From PNKC01 sp039917655 (lineage in GTDB: Bacteria; Chloroflexota; Dehalococcoidia; Tepidiformales; Tepidiformaceae): 18,671 nucleotides of DNA. Location: positions 1-18,671 of the forward strand of contig JBDSJC010000107.1 in assembly GCA_039917655.1 (NCBI GenBank), given 5' to 3'. A model generated the notes under the pieces. It was not told the DNA's origin, did not search any database, and saw only the letters and a list, made by a program, of their open reading frames with translations. Position numbers and translations under genes: made by a program. Positions 6,752 through 13,634 of the stretch are shown here, one piece after another; positions within the stretch are counted from its first letter, which is position 1; the number at the start of each line of letters is the position of its first letter.

Positions 6752-6784
6752 CCGTTCGTCTTGAGCCAGTCGAAGGATGGACGG
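6752..6784. repeat. Imperfect palindromic element, REP-like
   Basis: CCGTTCGTC (6752-6760) and GATGGACGG (6776-6784) can pair along nine positions if two G-T wobbles are allowed, enclosing TTGAGCCAGTCGAAG. From memory, the pattern 'CGTTCGTC-TGAGC-GTCGAAGG' resembles a short palindromic element scattered between genes in many environmental bacteria. It follows the HDOD stop by 37 bases and could serve as its terminator. The preceding CTTCTGG-CTTCTAG (6720-6733) is another seven-base near-repeat. The rest of the 194-base gap to the next gene shows no recognisable site. Confidence 0.45.
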
Positions 6785-6909
6785 CGCGCGCCCTACGCAG
6801 GACAGGCGACCGCCCTCGGCTTTTCGCTCGTTGTCTTTGGCTTTGATAGTGTGAAGGACGCGCTTGGCTCGCCCGGCGCTGTCCCCAATTACAGCTTACG
6901 GACGTATGG

Positions 6910-8403
6910 ATGACGAAGACCGGCATCATGGAGACGGCCATCCGGGATGGCCATCAGTCGCTGCTCGCGACGCGCATGCGCACCGAGGACATGATCCCCG
7001 CGCTCGAGCGGATGGACGCAGTCGGCTACCACAGCATCGAATGCTGGGGCGGCGCCACCTTCGATACTTGCATGCGCTTCCTGAAGGAAGACCCCTGGCT
7101 GCGCCTGCGCGAGGTCAAGGCGCGGCTCAAGCACACCCCCACCCAGATGCTCCTTCGGGGCCAGAACGCCGTGGGCTACCGGCACTACGCGGACGACGTG
7201 GTGCGCGCCTTCTGCGACCGTTCGGTGCAGAACGGCATGGACATCTTCCGGATCTTCGATGCCCTGAACGACACCCGGAACCTGGAGACGGCGTTTGATG
7301 CAGTGAAGCGTGCTGGCGGCCATGTGCAAGGGACGATCTGCTACACGAGCAGTCCGGTGCACACGGTCGACCGCTTTGCGGCGATGGCCGGCCGGATGGT
7401 GGAGATGGGCGCCGATTCGCTCTGTATAAAGGATATGGTCGGGCTGCTCAGTCCCATGATGGCGCGGGCGCTGGTCACGCGGCTGAAGCAGGACCACCCG
7501 GACAAGATGCTCCAGATGCACTGTCACGACACCTCGGGCTACTCCGAGATGGCCTACCTGATGGGCGTGCAGGCGGGCGCGGATGTCATCGACTGCGCGG
7601 TCAGCAGCCTTGCGGGCGGGACGTCGCAGCCGGCCACGGAGACCATGATCGCCGCGCTGGACGAGGACCCCGAGAACGCGACTGGCCTCGACCTGGTGAA
7701 GATCAGCGAGCTCTCCGACTACTTCCGGGAGGTGCGCAAGCGTTACTGGAAGTTCGAACTGGGGATGCTCGGGATAGACGCCGGCGTTCTCCAGCACCAG
7801 GTGCCGGGCGGAATGATCTCGAACCTTGTTGGCCAACTGCGCGAACAGGGCGCCGAATCGAAGCTGGGCGAAGTGCTGGCGGAGAACGCACGCGTACGGG
7901 CGGACCTCGGCTACCCGCCGCTGGTCACGCCGAGTTCCCAGATCGTGGGCAGCCAGGCGGTGCTTAACGTCCTCACCGGCAAGCGCTACGCCAGCGTCAC
8001 CAAGGAAACGAGGAACCTGGCGAAGGGGATGTACGGCGAGACGGCCCAGCCGATCGCGGCGGACATCCTGAAGACGATCCGTGGCGACGAACAGCCGATT
8101 ACCCACCGTCCCGCCGACGACCTCGCCCCCGAGATGGAGGCGGCCACGGCGGAGATCGGCGACCTCGCGACGGACATCGACGACGTGCTCAGCTACGTGA
8201 TGTTCCCCCAGCCCGCGAAGGAGTTCCTCGAGTGGCGGCGCGATGGCGGAGGGCCGGAGCGCGAGCTGGTGGCGGCGATTGTGGCCGCGATGGTGGTGGG
8301 CGAGAAGCAGGCAGCCCGCACAGAAGTTCAGCCGGTTATCGCTGGCACGAATGGCGACGGCAACGCATGGCGTAGCTACGGCCGCCTGCGACAGATGCGG
8401 TAA
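6910..8403 (+). CDS. Biotin-dependent carboxyltransferase subunit (pyruvate carboxylase B / oxaloacetate decarboxylase alpha type)
   Basis: 497 residues. N-terminal TIM-barrel carboxyltransferase: ETAIRDGHQSLLATRM (8-23) with the metal ligand Asp13, ECWGGATFDTCMRFLKEDPW (44-63), LLRGQNAVGYRHYADD (81-96), LCIKDMVG with Lys174 (the carbamylated lysine), and MHCHDTSG with metal ligands His204 and His206. The C-terminal PYC/OADA domain follows (about 290-450). It moves carboxyl groups between carboxybiotin and pyruvate/oxaloacetate. There is no biotin domain in this chain; it is supplied by the next gene, 12 bases downstream. No biotin carboxylase or membrane beta/gamma decarboxylase subunit is in the window, so pyruvate carboxylase, Na-pumping decarboxylase and transcarboxylase 5S roles cannot be separated. 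The ribosome binding site is weak (ACGGA). Confidence 0.92.
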   Translation: MTKTGIMETAIRDGHQSLLATRMRTEDMIPALERMDAVGYHSIECWGGATFDTCMRFLKEDPWLRLREVKARLKHTPTQMLLRGQNAVGYRHYADDVVRAFCDRSVQNGMDIFRIFDALNDTRNLETAFDAVKRAGGHVQGTICYTSSPVHTVDRFAAMAGRMVEMGADSLCIKDMVGLLSPMMARALVTRLKQDHPDKMLQMHCHDTSGYSEMAYLMGVQAGADVIDCAVSSLAGGTSQPATETMIAALDEDPENATGLDLVKISELSDYFREVRKRYWKFELGMLGIDAGVLQHQVPGGMISNLVGQLREQGAESKLGEVLAENARVRADLGYPPLVTPSSQIVGSQAVLNVLTGKRYASVTKETRNLAKGMYGETAQPIAADILKTIRGDEQPITHRPADDLAPEMEAATAEIGDLATDIDDVLSYVMFPQPAKEFLEWRRDGGGPERELVAAIVAAMVVGEKQAARTEVQPVIAGTNGDGNAWRSYGRLRQMR

Positions 8404-8415
8404 GGGGGAAGCGCG

Positions 8416-8931
8416 ATGACGAAAGTAACGGTCGGTGGGCGAAGCTACGAAGTTGAAGTGCGTGGGCAGGCCGTGCTGGTGGATGGCCACGAGTTCCCCG
8501 TGAAGGTGCGCGAAGAGCAGGGCTACACGGCGGTCAACGCCGGCGGCGTGAATTACCGCGTGCAGCTTCCGCCCATCGACGCGCGGGCGAGCGGGATGCA
8601 GGTCTCGGTGGACTACCGCCCGTTCACGTTCGACTACGACGCGCGGCTGAGCGGCGAGCCGACCCCGCGCGCGCAACGCCCGGCCGCGGCTGGCGCCGGT
8701 GCTCCGCGGGCGAACGTGAAGGGCGGCGTGACGGCGCAGATCGCCGGCCGGGTGCTGAAGGTGCTCGTGAAAGTAGGCGACACCGTGGCCGAGGGCGACG
8801 TCCTGTTGATGCTCGAAGCGATGAAGATGGAGAACGAGATCAAGGCCCCGAAATCCGGGGTCGTGAGCGAGGTGGCGGTATCCGAAGGCAGCCGGGTGAC
8901 CGAGGGCACGACGCTCGTGGTCATCGAGTAG
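8416..8931 (+). CDS. Biotin carboxyl carrier protein
   Basis: 171 residues. The C-terminal biotinyl domain (about 100-171) has the canonical EAMKMEN motif with the biotinylated Lys137, preceded by GRVLKVLVKVGDTVAEGDVL. The N-terminal 75 residues form a beta-rich domain as in many acetyl-/propionyl-CoA and pyruvate carboxylase carriers, joined by an Ala/Pro/Arg-rich swinging linker (about 80-100). A strong GGGGGAA ribosome binding site lies in the 12-base gap after the carboxyltransferase gene, so the two form an operon. It carries CO2 as carboxybiotin between a biotin carboxylase (not in the window) and the upstream carboxyltransferase. It is the last intact gene before a 1.3-kb stretch of gene fragments. 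Confidence 0.94.
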   Translation: MTKVTVGGRSYEVEVRGQAVLVDGHEFPVKVREEQGYTAVNAGGVNYRVQLPPIDARASGMQVSVDYRPFTFDYDARLSGEPTPRAQRPAAAGAGAPRANVKGGVTAQIAGRVLKVLVKVGDTVAEGDVLLMLEAMKMENEIKAPKSGVVSEVAVSEGSRVTEGTTLVVIE

Positions 8932-8986
8932 CAGTTACCTATTCTGCGAGCAGACGGACGGACGGCGTTCGGCTGGGCCGGGTTAG

Positions 8987-9265
8987 CGGCGGCGCACGGC
9001 GGTCACGCCGAGGACGGATGCGCTCGCTGGTGGCACAAAGCTCGTCGTCTTCGTCCGCGCAAAGCCGCTGGTGGCCGCTGCGGCCCTGATCCTTGTCGCG
9101 ATCATTATTGGCGCCATAGCAGCACCCCTGTTGGCTACGCACGACCCCTACTCGTTCGCTGCTCGCGAGCGTCTTGCAGGGCCCAGTGCGGGTCACCTGT
9201 TTGGTACCGACGAATTCGGTCGTGACCTCTTCGTCCAGCTGGGGAGTGTGTCTCGTTGTTCCTAG
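8987..9265 (+). pseudogene. OppC/DppC-type ABC permease, N-terminal fragment
   Basis: The open frame starts after a stop at 8984 and ends at 9265. It reads RAKPLVAAAALILVAIIIGA, one membrane helix, then APLLATHDPYSF and HLFGTDEFGRDLFVQL, which match the OppC N-terminal domain of peptide/nickel ABC transporter permeases (consensus around 'APLIAPYDP ... GTDELGRD'). The match ends near 9238, where the family would continue 'YGARVSL' and five more membrane helices; only about a third of a usual 290-residue permease remains. There is no clear start codon and no other transporter subunit nearby. Identification rests on remembered family motifs and is fairly sure. Confidence 0.7.
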
Positions 9266-9547
9266 AGCAGGGTGTTCCCGCCAACGTCGTAAACTTCGCC
9301 GAGGAGATGGCCGACGACCCCCAGGTTGCGGCTATGGCGATGGTCGTCAATTTGGAGCACGCGGTCACAGGGCCGCAGCGGACCGTTGGGCCCTTGTTCA
9401 GGATGTCCGTCAGCCCCACCCATGCCGAGGGTGCCGCTCCGCCACTGGGTTCACCACACGCGAGAAATCCTGCTGGCGGCCAGCGTCACGGAACTGGAGC
9501 TGCAGGAACTCACAGCCGATGGCGCCATAGGCCTAGCAGGGTGCTGA
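9244..9547 (+). pseudogene. CaiB/BaiF (family III) CoA-transferase, C-terminal fragment with a frameshift
   Basis: Frame 1 reads LEQGVPANVVNFAEEM, DDPQVAAMAMVVNLEH, TVGPLFRMS and GAAPPLG, matching the C-terminal region of family III CoA-transferases ('GVP..PV.t.eE...DPQv..R.m.v...hP..G.v...g.p..ls..P....apPlLGeHt.evL'). At about 9451 one extra T moves the reading to frame 2, where HTREILLAASVTELELQELT continues exactly as the family does, ending at TGA 9545-9547. The N-terminal three quarters are missing. The left junction, near 9240-9256, joins directly to the permease fragment. A non-functional remnant. Confidence 0.7.
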
Positions 9548-9575
9548 AGAATCGATCAGCCCAAGCGGAGGGCGA

Positions 9576-9952
9576 GATGTTGCGGCCGGGCCGTCCAAAT
9601 CACGCTGAAGGGTGCCGCTGAAGACGCCGGCGGGAAGGGAACGCGGCCCCTTGCGGCTGGTTTGGCGCTCTGCCTGGCCCTTGTTGATGGTTTCCAAGAC
9701 CCGATCCGCCTCACCGGCACCGCAGCGGCTCCAACCCTGGTGAGTTCATCCTCTCTGTCGTCTTCGAAAGCAAAGAGGCCTACGAGGCGAACGCAGCCGA
9801 TCCGGGAGCAGGACAAGTGGTACCAGGGACTCCGCGCCCTGCTGGCTGCTGATCCCCGTTGGATGGATGGCGACGTTCTCGACTGCACCCACCGTGACGT
9901 TTTGGACTCCGGGGTGAGGCGGGTAGGCATGCGACCCACAACGAGGAGTTGA
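9576..9952 (+). pseudogene. Decayed small protein, ABM/ferredoxin-like fold
   Basis: Starts at ATG 9576 after GGAGGGCGAG. Protein-like segments appear in successive frames: VQITLKGAAEDA and LVDGFQDPIRLTG in one, NPGEFILSVVFESKEAYEAN in the next, and QDKWYQGLRALLAADPRWMD in a third. Removing one G from the GGG near 9803-9806 joins the last two as '..AADPEQDKWYQGL..'. This order resembles antibiotic-biosynthesis-monooxygenase-like dimeric barrel proteins ('GF....L......ls.feS.eAyea......q..wy..l...l.adP.w.dG'). At least three frame breaks make it a pseudogene. The family call is from motif memory and is only moderately sure; the frame-hopping coding signal is clear. Confidence 0.5.
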
Positions 9953-10052
9953 CGATGCCGGCATTGCTCGTTCGCGTTTGCAGTCTGCATGAAGTCCGCA
10001 TAGGCCGCCAGGTCGTGTACTGGTTTGTCGCTGCTCAGTGAAAACGTCACAG

Positions 10053-10211
10053 CTAATGCGCAGTGACTATGTCCATCAGCTTCAGCTTCCCCCAGAACGG
10101 GTAGCGTTCGCGCAGGCGGCGGACAGCAAGGACCTCGGCCTGCGTCCATGTCCGCTGGCGCACCCGCTGTGGCCTGCTGGAGCGGGCTTCCAGGCTTGAA
10201 AGGTCGAATCC
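10053..10211 (-). mobile_element. IS481-type transposase fragment
   Basis: On the minus strand a frame reads SSLEARSSRPQRVRQRTWT and then VRRLRERYPFWGKLKL, which fits the linker between the helix-turn-helix and DDE domains of IS481/IS3-group transposases ('GL..L.dRSrRPhr.p..t........v..LR..yPrWGk.kL'). Only about 45 residues are recognisable (10077-10211). The DDE catalytic domain is absent and the frame stops at 10053. No terminal inverted repeats or target duplication could be assigned with confidence. It suggests that transposition, followed by deletion, shaped the gene graveyard to its left. Confidence 0.5.
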
Positions 10212-10245
10212 GCTTTGCGCCGAACGACCCCGCCCAGATACACTG

Positions 10246-11748
10246 ATGAAGTCGTTAACGTCACCTTGTGAAAGCGACTGTCGCCTAGTGATCCCTGAAG
10301 ATGACAATCCTCGCGAGGCGTGTGGCGTTTTTGGGGTTTATAGCCCCGGGGACGACGTGGCGCGCCTCACCTTCTACGGCCTTTACGCCCTTCAGCACCG
10401 GGGCCAGGAGAGCGCAGGAATCGCCACTAGCAACGGCGAATCATTCAACGTACGCACAGGCATGGGTCTTGTGGCCCAGGTTTTCGATGAGGAAGACCTG
10501 GCCTACCTCCGCGGCCATATCGCCATTGGGCACACCCGCTACAGCACGGCCGGCGGATCGCTGGCCTGCAATGCCCAACCGCTCGTGGTCACGGACCGTC
10601 AGAGCGGCCAGCCGATTGCGCTGGCCCACAACGGCAACCTGACCAACGCGGACACCCTGCGCGATGACCTCATCGAAGAAGGGGTCGTGATCGAAACGAC
10701 CGCCGACTCGGAGCTCATCGCCCATCTGCTGGCGATCGCCACGGGCACTTGGGAAGAACGCTTTCACTACGTCATGCGCCGCATCGAAGGCGCCTACAGC
10801 CTGGTGATCATGACTCGCGACGCGCTGTTCGCGGTGCGCGACCCGATGGGTGTGCGGCCGCTCTGCATTGGCCGGAACACGAACGGCTGGATGGCGGCCT
10901 CCGAATCGTGCGCGCTCGAGCACCTCGGCATCAAAATGGAGCGCGAAGTGCGGCCCGGCGAGGTGGTGAAGATAGACGCCGCCGGGATGACCAGCTTCTT
11001 CCCGGTCGCTCCCGCTCGAAAACTGGCTTCGTGCACGTTCGAATACACCTACTTTGCCCGCCCGGACAGCCAGATCGGCGGCACGCTGCTGTACGAGGCG
11101 CGGGAAGCGATGGGCGCGCAGATCGCACGGGAACATCCCGTCGAAGCCGACATGGTGATCGGCGTTCCGGACTCCGCCACCGCGGCGGCCATCGGCTATG
11201 CCCGCGAGGCCGGCATCCCGTTTCGCGAAGGGCTGGTCAAGAACCGCTATGTGGGCAGGACGTTCATCCAGCCGGACCAGCGCATCCGCGAAGCCGGAGT
11301 GAGCCTGAAGTTCAACGCTCTCGACGCCGTCCTGCGGGGCAAACGCGTGATCGTGGTGGATGATTCGATCGTGCGCGGCACCACCACGCCGCGCGTGTTG
11401 GCGCTGATCCGTAAGGCGGGCGCGGCTGAAGTGCACATGCGCATCACCACGCCGCCGATCGTCTCACCATGCTTCTTTGGCGTGGATATGGCGACCAAGT
11501 CCGAACTCATCGCCGCGAACAAGAGCGTCGAGGAGATTCGCCAGCATATCGGGGCGGATTCGCTCGGCTTCCTCAGCCTCGAAGGCTTGAACAAGGCGAC
11601 CGGCCAGGCGAGCGAAACGCTCTGCAACGCCTGCTTCACGGGCAAATACCCGGTCAACGTCCAGCTTCAACTCGATAAGCTGAACGCCGCCCGCAAGGAT
11701 CTGGTGCTCGCAGCCTCTGATAGCCTGAACCGCGCCGGCGGCCCGTAG
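10246..11748 (+). CDS. purF: Amidophosphoribosyltransferase (first step of purine synthesis)
   Basis: 500 residues from ATG 10246. It uses glutamine and PRPP to make phosphoribosylamine. The N-terminal glutaminase nucleophile is Cys26 (EACGVFGVYSPGDD), followed by YALQHRGQESAGI and GHTRYSTAG. The phosphoribosyltransferase domain has the PRPP loop VIVVDDSIVRGTT. Four cysteines in SCTFEYTYFARP, SPCFFGVDM and LCNACF match the [4Fe-4S] ligands of the Bacillus-type enzyme, so this is the iron-sulphur, propeptide-processed class. A GTG at 10288 would give a shorter 11-residue propeptide ending at the same Cys and is a realistic alternative start; neither has a good ribosome binding site. It stands alone, without other pur genes, and its stop is three bases from the stop of convergent azlD. 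Confidence 0.95.
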   Translation: MKSLTSPCESDCRLVIPEDDNPREACGVFGVYSPGDDVARLTFYGLYALQHRGQESAGIATSNGESFNVRTGMGLVAQVFDEEDLAYLRGHIAIGHTRYSTAGGSLACNAQPLVVTDRQSGQPIALAHNGNLTNADTLRDDLIEEGVVIETTADSELIAHLLAIATGTWEERFHYVMRRIEGAYSLVIMTRDALFAVRDPMGVRPLCIGRNTNGWMAASESCALEHLGIKMEREVRPGEVVKIDAAGMTSFFPVAPARKLASCTFEYTYFARPDSQIGGTLLYEAREAMGAQIAREHPVEADMVIGVPDSATAAAIGYAREAGIPFREGLVKNRYVGRTFIQPDQRIREAGVSLKFNALDAVLRGKRVIVVDDSIVRGTTTPRVLALIRKAGAAEVHMRITTPPIVSPCFFGVDMATKSELIAANKSVEEIRQHIGADSLGFLSLEGLNKATGQASETLCNACFTGKYPVNVQLQLDKLNAARKDLVLAASDSLNRAGGP

Positions 11749-11751
11749 TCC

Positions 11752-12057
11752 CTAGAGAGCTCGCGCCAACCCGGTCGCTGCCGCTGCCCCAACCACCACC
11801 ATAAGGATCGGTGCGCGCGCTACGATAAGCACGGCCGCGGCCGCCAGTCCGAGCGCCCGTTCGTCCAGCACCAACTCCCGCTCACCGCCGAAGATCTGCG
11901 TCGCGACCAGGGCTGCGAGCAGCGCGGGCGCAAGCGTCCCCACCAGGCCCTGGACTCGCGCGGGAAGGCGCCGCCCGCCCAGGACGACCGGCCCGGCGGC
12001 CTTGCAGACGATTGCGCCGACACCGACGAGGATCACGGCTCGCCAAATGTCGCTCAC
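11752..12057 (-). CDS. azlD: AzlD-family small subunit of branched-chain amino acid exporter
   Basis: 101 residues, nearly all hydrophobic, with about four membrane segments (IWRAVILVGVGAIVCKAAGP; LVGTLAPALLAALVATQIF; LGLAAAAVLIVARAP; ILMVVVGAAAATGLARAL). This is the size and pattern of AzlD/YgaH, the partner of AzlC/YgaZ in exporting branched-chain amino acids. Its ATG overlaps the azlC stop by four bases (ATGA), so translation is coupled. It converges on purF with only three bases between stop codons, leaving no room for a separate terminator. Confidence 0.88.
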   Translation of the reverse strand: MSDIWRAVILVGVGAIVCKAAGPVVLGGRRLPARVQGLVGTLAPALLAALVATQIFGGERELVLDERALGLAAAAVLIVARAPILMVVVGAAAATGLARAL

Positions 12058-12755
12058 GGGATCGACTCCACGGCATGCTCAACTTCGCGGTTGCGCCAAC
12101 CGGCCAGGCAACCCACGGTGGCCGCGATGACCGGCACGCCCGGCCGCACGAACGGCATGAGCGAGAGGGCTACCGCCACCCCAATGAGGGCCGCCGCCAG
12201 CGTCCGCTGGTTGCGCAACTGAGGCGCAAGCAGCGCGAGAAAGAGTGCCGGGAAGGCGGCGTCCAGTCCGAGGGACCGGGGGTCGCCAACGAGGTCACCA
12301 CCGAACACCCCGGCGACCGTCCCGATCTGCCAGGAGGCGTAGAGCGCGAGCCCTGCGCCGACGAGTGTGGCGCGGTCTATCTTGCCGTCGCCGCGATTGG
12401 CCACCGCCCACGACTCGTCGATCACGAGTTGCGATTGGAAGAATCGAGAAACGGCGTTGCCGCGCAGCTCCGGTGCCACGGAGACGCCGATCGGCAGGTA
12501 GCGCATGGCGAGCAGTACCGCTGCCAGCACGGCCGCGCCGAGTCCGCCGCCCGCGGCGAGGATCGAGACGGTGGCGAACTGCGAGGCGCCCGTGAAGGTG
12601 GTCAGGGACATCACGATTGGCGCGAACTTGCCCCAGCCCGCCGACTCGGCGAGCACCCCGAACGAGACACCGAACGCCGCCACCGCGGCGCAGAGTGGGA
12701 GAGACTTTCGCACGCCGCCCATCACCGACCCCGGCGGCGGCTGCGCGTTCGTCAC
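12054..12755 (-). CDS. azlC: AzlC-family branched-chain amino acid permease
   Basis: 233 residues from GTG 12755; an ATG twelve codons in (12722) is a good alternative, since residues before it are Pro-rich. The typical AzlC opening is present: SLPLCAAVAAFGVSFGVLAE, then LTTFTGASQFATVSILAAGG (the conserved 'GasQfa' motif) and LLAMRYLPIGVSVAPELR (the 'R..lyg.sl.p.lr' region). ESWAVAN and the tryptophan in LYASWQIGTVAG are also family features. Several membrane helices are evident. It works with AzlD, encoded by the next, overlapping gene, as an exporter. The OmpR-like regulator lies 76 bases upstream on the same strand and may be co-transcribed. Confidence 0.92.
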   Translation of the reverse strand: MTNAQPPPGSVMGGVRKSLPLCAAVAAFGVSFGVLAESAGWGKFAPIVMSLTTFTGASQFATVSILAAGGGLGAAVLAAVLLAMRYLPIGVSVAPELRGNAVSRFFQSQLVIDESWAVANRGDGKIDRATLVGAGLALYASWQIGTVAGVFGGDLVGDPRSLGLDAAFPALFLALLAPQLRNQRTLAAALIGVAVALSLMPFVRPGVPVIAATVGCLAGWRNREVEHAVESIP

Positions 12756-12831
12756 GAAGGTAGAGGGCCGTGGAGGCGGGGAAAGTGCACGAGGGAAGTA
12801 TGCCAGAGGCGCGGCGAGCTTCGGGCGAGGC

Positions 12832-13515
12832 TCAGGCCTCTACGCCATCCTTGCGGGCCTCGGCAACCAGTCGGTAACCCACGTTGCGCACTGTTTCGAT
12901 GAACGAATGCCCGTGAATCTCGATCTTCGAACGGATGCGCCGGATGTGGACATCGACTGTGCGCGCACCGCCGAAGTAGTCGTAGCCCCAGACGCGGTTG
13001 AGCAGCTGCTCGCGGGTGAACACGCGCCCGGCGTTCATCGCCAGGAAGCGCAGCAGTTCGTACTCCTTGAAGGTCATCACGAGCGTTTCACCGCCAACGG
13101 TGACACGGTAGTTCGAAAGGTCCAGGGTGAGGGCGCCGCAGTGGACGAAGTTCTCGCTGTCCACGCCATGCCGCCGCCACAACGCCCGTTCAATGCGCTT
13201 TAGCAGTTCCGCCGGGTTCGGCGGAAGCACCAGGAAATCGTCTACCGGCAGGTCGGCGGAAAGCCGGTCGAACTGCTCTTCGGCGGCGAAGACGAGCAGC
13301 ACGACGCCGTTTTCGAGGTAGGTGGGGCTGAGGATGTTGAATGCCGCCGGGGGCACATCGCGCAGGTCCAGCACCACAACGTCCGCGTTCGGGCTGACCT
13401 CGTCGTTCGCGAGACGGTCCGGGGCGATGACTGGCGCGGAAAAGCCTGCGCGTTCAAGCGCTGGTCCCAAACGGGCAACATCCGGATGCCGGGTGACGAG
13501 AAACACCGTTCGCAT
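12832..13515 (-). CDS. Atypical OmpR/PhoB-family transcription regulator with degenerate receiver
   Basis: 227 residues. The C-terminal winged helix (about 127-217) is complete: LTLDLSNYRVTVGGETLVMT, KEYELLRFLAMNAGRVFTRE, LLNRVWGYDYFGGARTVDVH, then IRRIRSKIE and ETVRNVGYRL. The N-terminal receiver keeps an aspartate at the phosphorylation position (Asp50 in VVVLDLRDV), but the acidic pair usually at the first strand is TRH (8-10) and the conserved lysine is Leu97 (DDFLVLPPNP). Such receivers, as in GlnR-like proteins, usually act without phosphorylation. No histidine kinase gene is adjacent. Start at ATG 13515 with AGGGGA about ten bases upstream. It lies in the same direction as azlCD, its possible target, and has a candidate operator upstream. 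Confidence 0.9.
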   Translation of the reverse strand: MRTVFLVTRHPDVARLGPALERAGFSAPVIAPDRLANDEVSPNADVVVLDLRDVPPAAFNILSPTYLENGVVLLVFAAEEQFDRLSADLPVDDFLVLPPNPAELLKRIERALWRRHGVDSENFVHCGALTLDLSNYRVTVGGETLVMTFKEYELLRFLAMNAGRVFTREQLLNRVWGYDYFGGARTVDVHIRRIRSKIEIHGHSFIETVRNVGYRLVAEARKDGVEA

Positions 13516-13542
13516 TGCGGATCTGTCCCCTTTACCCGACTA

Positions 13543-13548
13543 AGTATA
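13543..13548 (-). promoter_or_regulatory. Candidate -10 element for the OmpR-like regulator
   Basis: On the minus strand TATACT lies 27 bases before ATG 13515, preceded by TGCT, similar to an extended -10 site. No good -35 hexamer is found 16-18 bases upstream, as expected if an activator bound to the repeats at 13583-13622 helps recruit polymerase. Confidence 0.35.
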
Positions 13549-13582
13549 AGCAGCAGCGCCAATCGCGAACCCAACCGCCCCA

Positions 13583-13622
13583 TGAAATCCGTGTGAAATC
13601 TGTCACGAAACGTGTTCGAAAG
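13583..13622 (-). promoter_or_regulatory. Phased direct repeats, candidate operator of the OmpR-like regulator
   Basis: On the plus strand TGAAATC occurs at 13583-13589 and again at 13594-13600, exactly 11 bases apart. It is followed by ACGAAAC and TCGAAAG, so that GAAA appears at 13584, 13595, 13607 and 13618 (spacings 11, 12, 11). Direct repeats with 11-bp period are the hallmark of OmpR/PhoB-family binding sites. The array lies 35-75 bases upstream of the -10 candidate of the regulator gene, the classic place for activation or autoregulation. Confidence 0.45.
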
Positions 13623-13634
13623 ATTGGCCTGTCC

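Noticed and set aside
6889..8676. 595-codon open frame on the minus strand opposite the carboxyltransferase
   Set aside because: His/Arg/Val-rich composition typical of antisense to GC-rich genes; it also spans the end of one real gene and the start of another.
9556..10149. 197-codon minus-strand frame across the gene graveyard
   Set aside because: It crosses several unrelated plus-strand remnants, has shadow-like composition, and shows no domain in its own frame.
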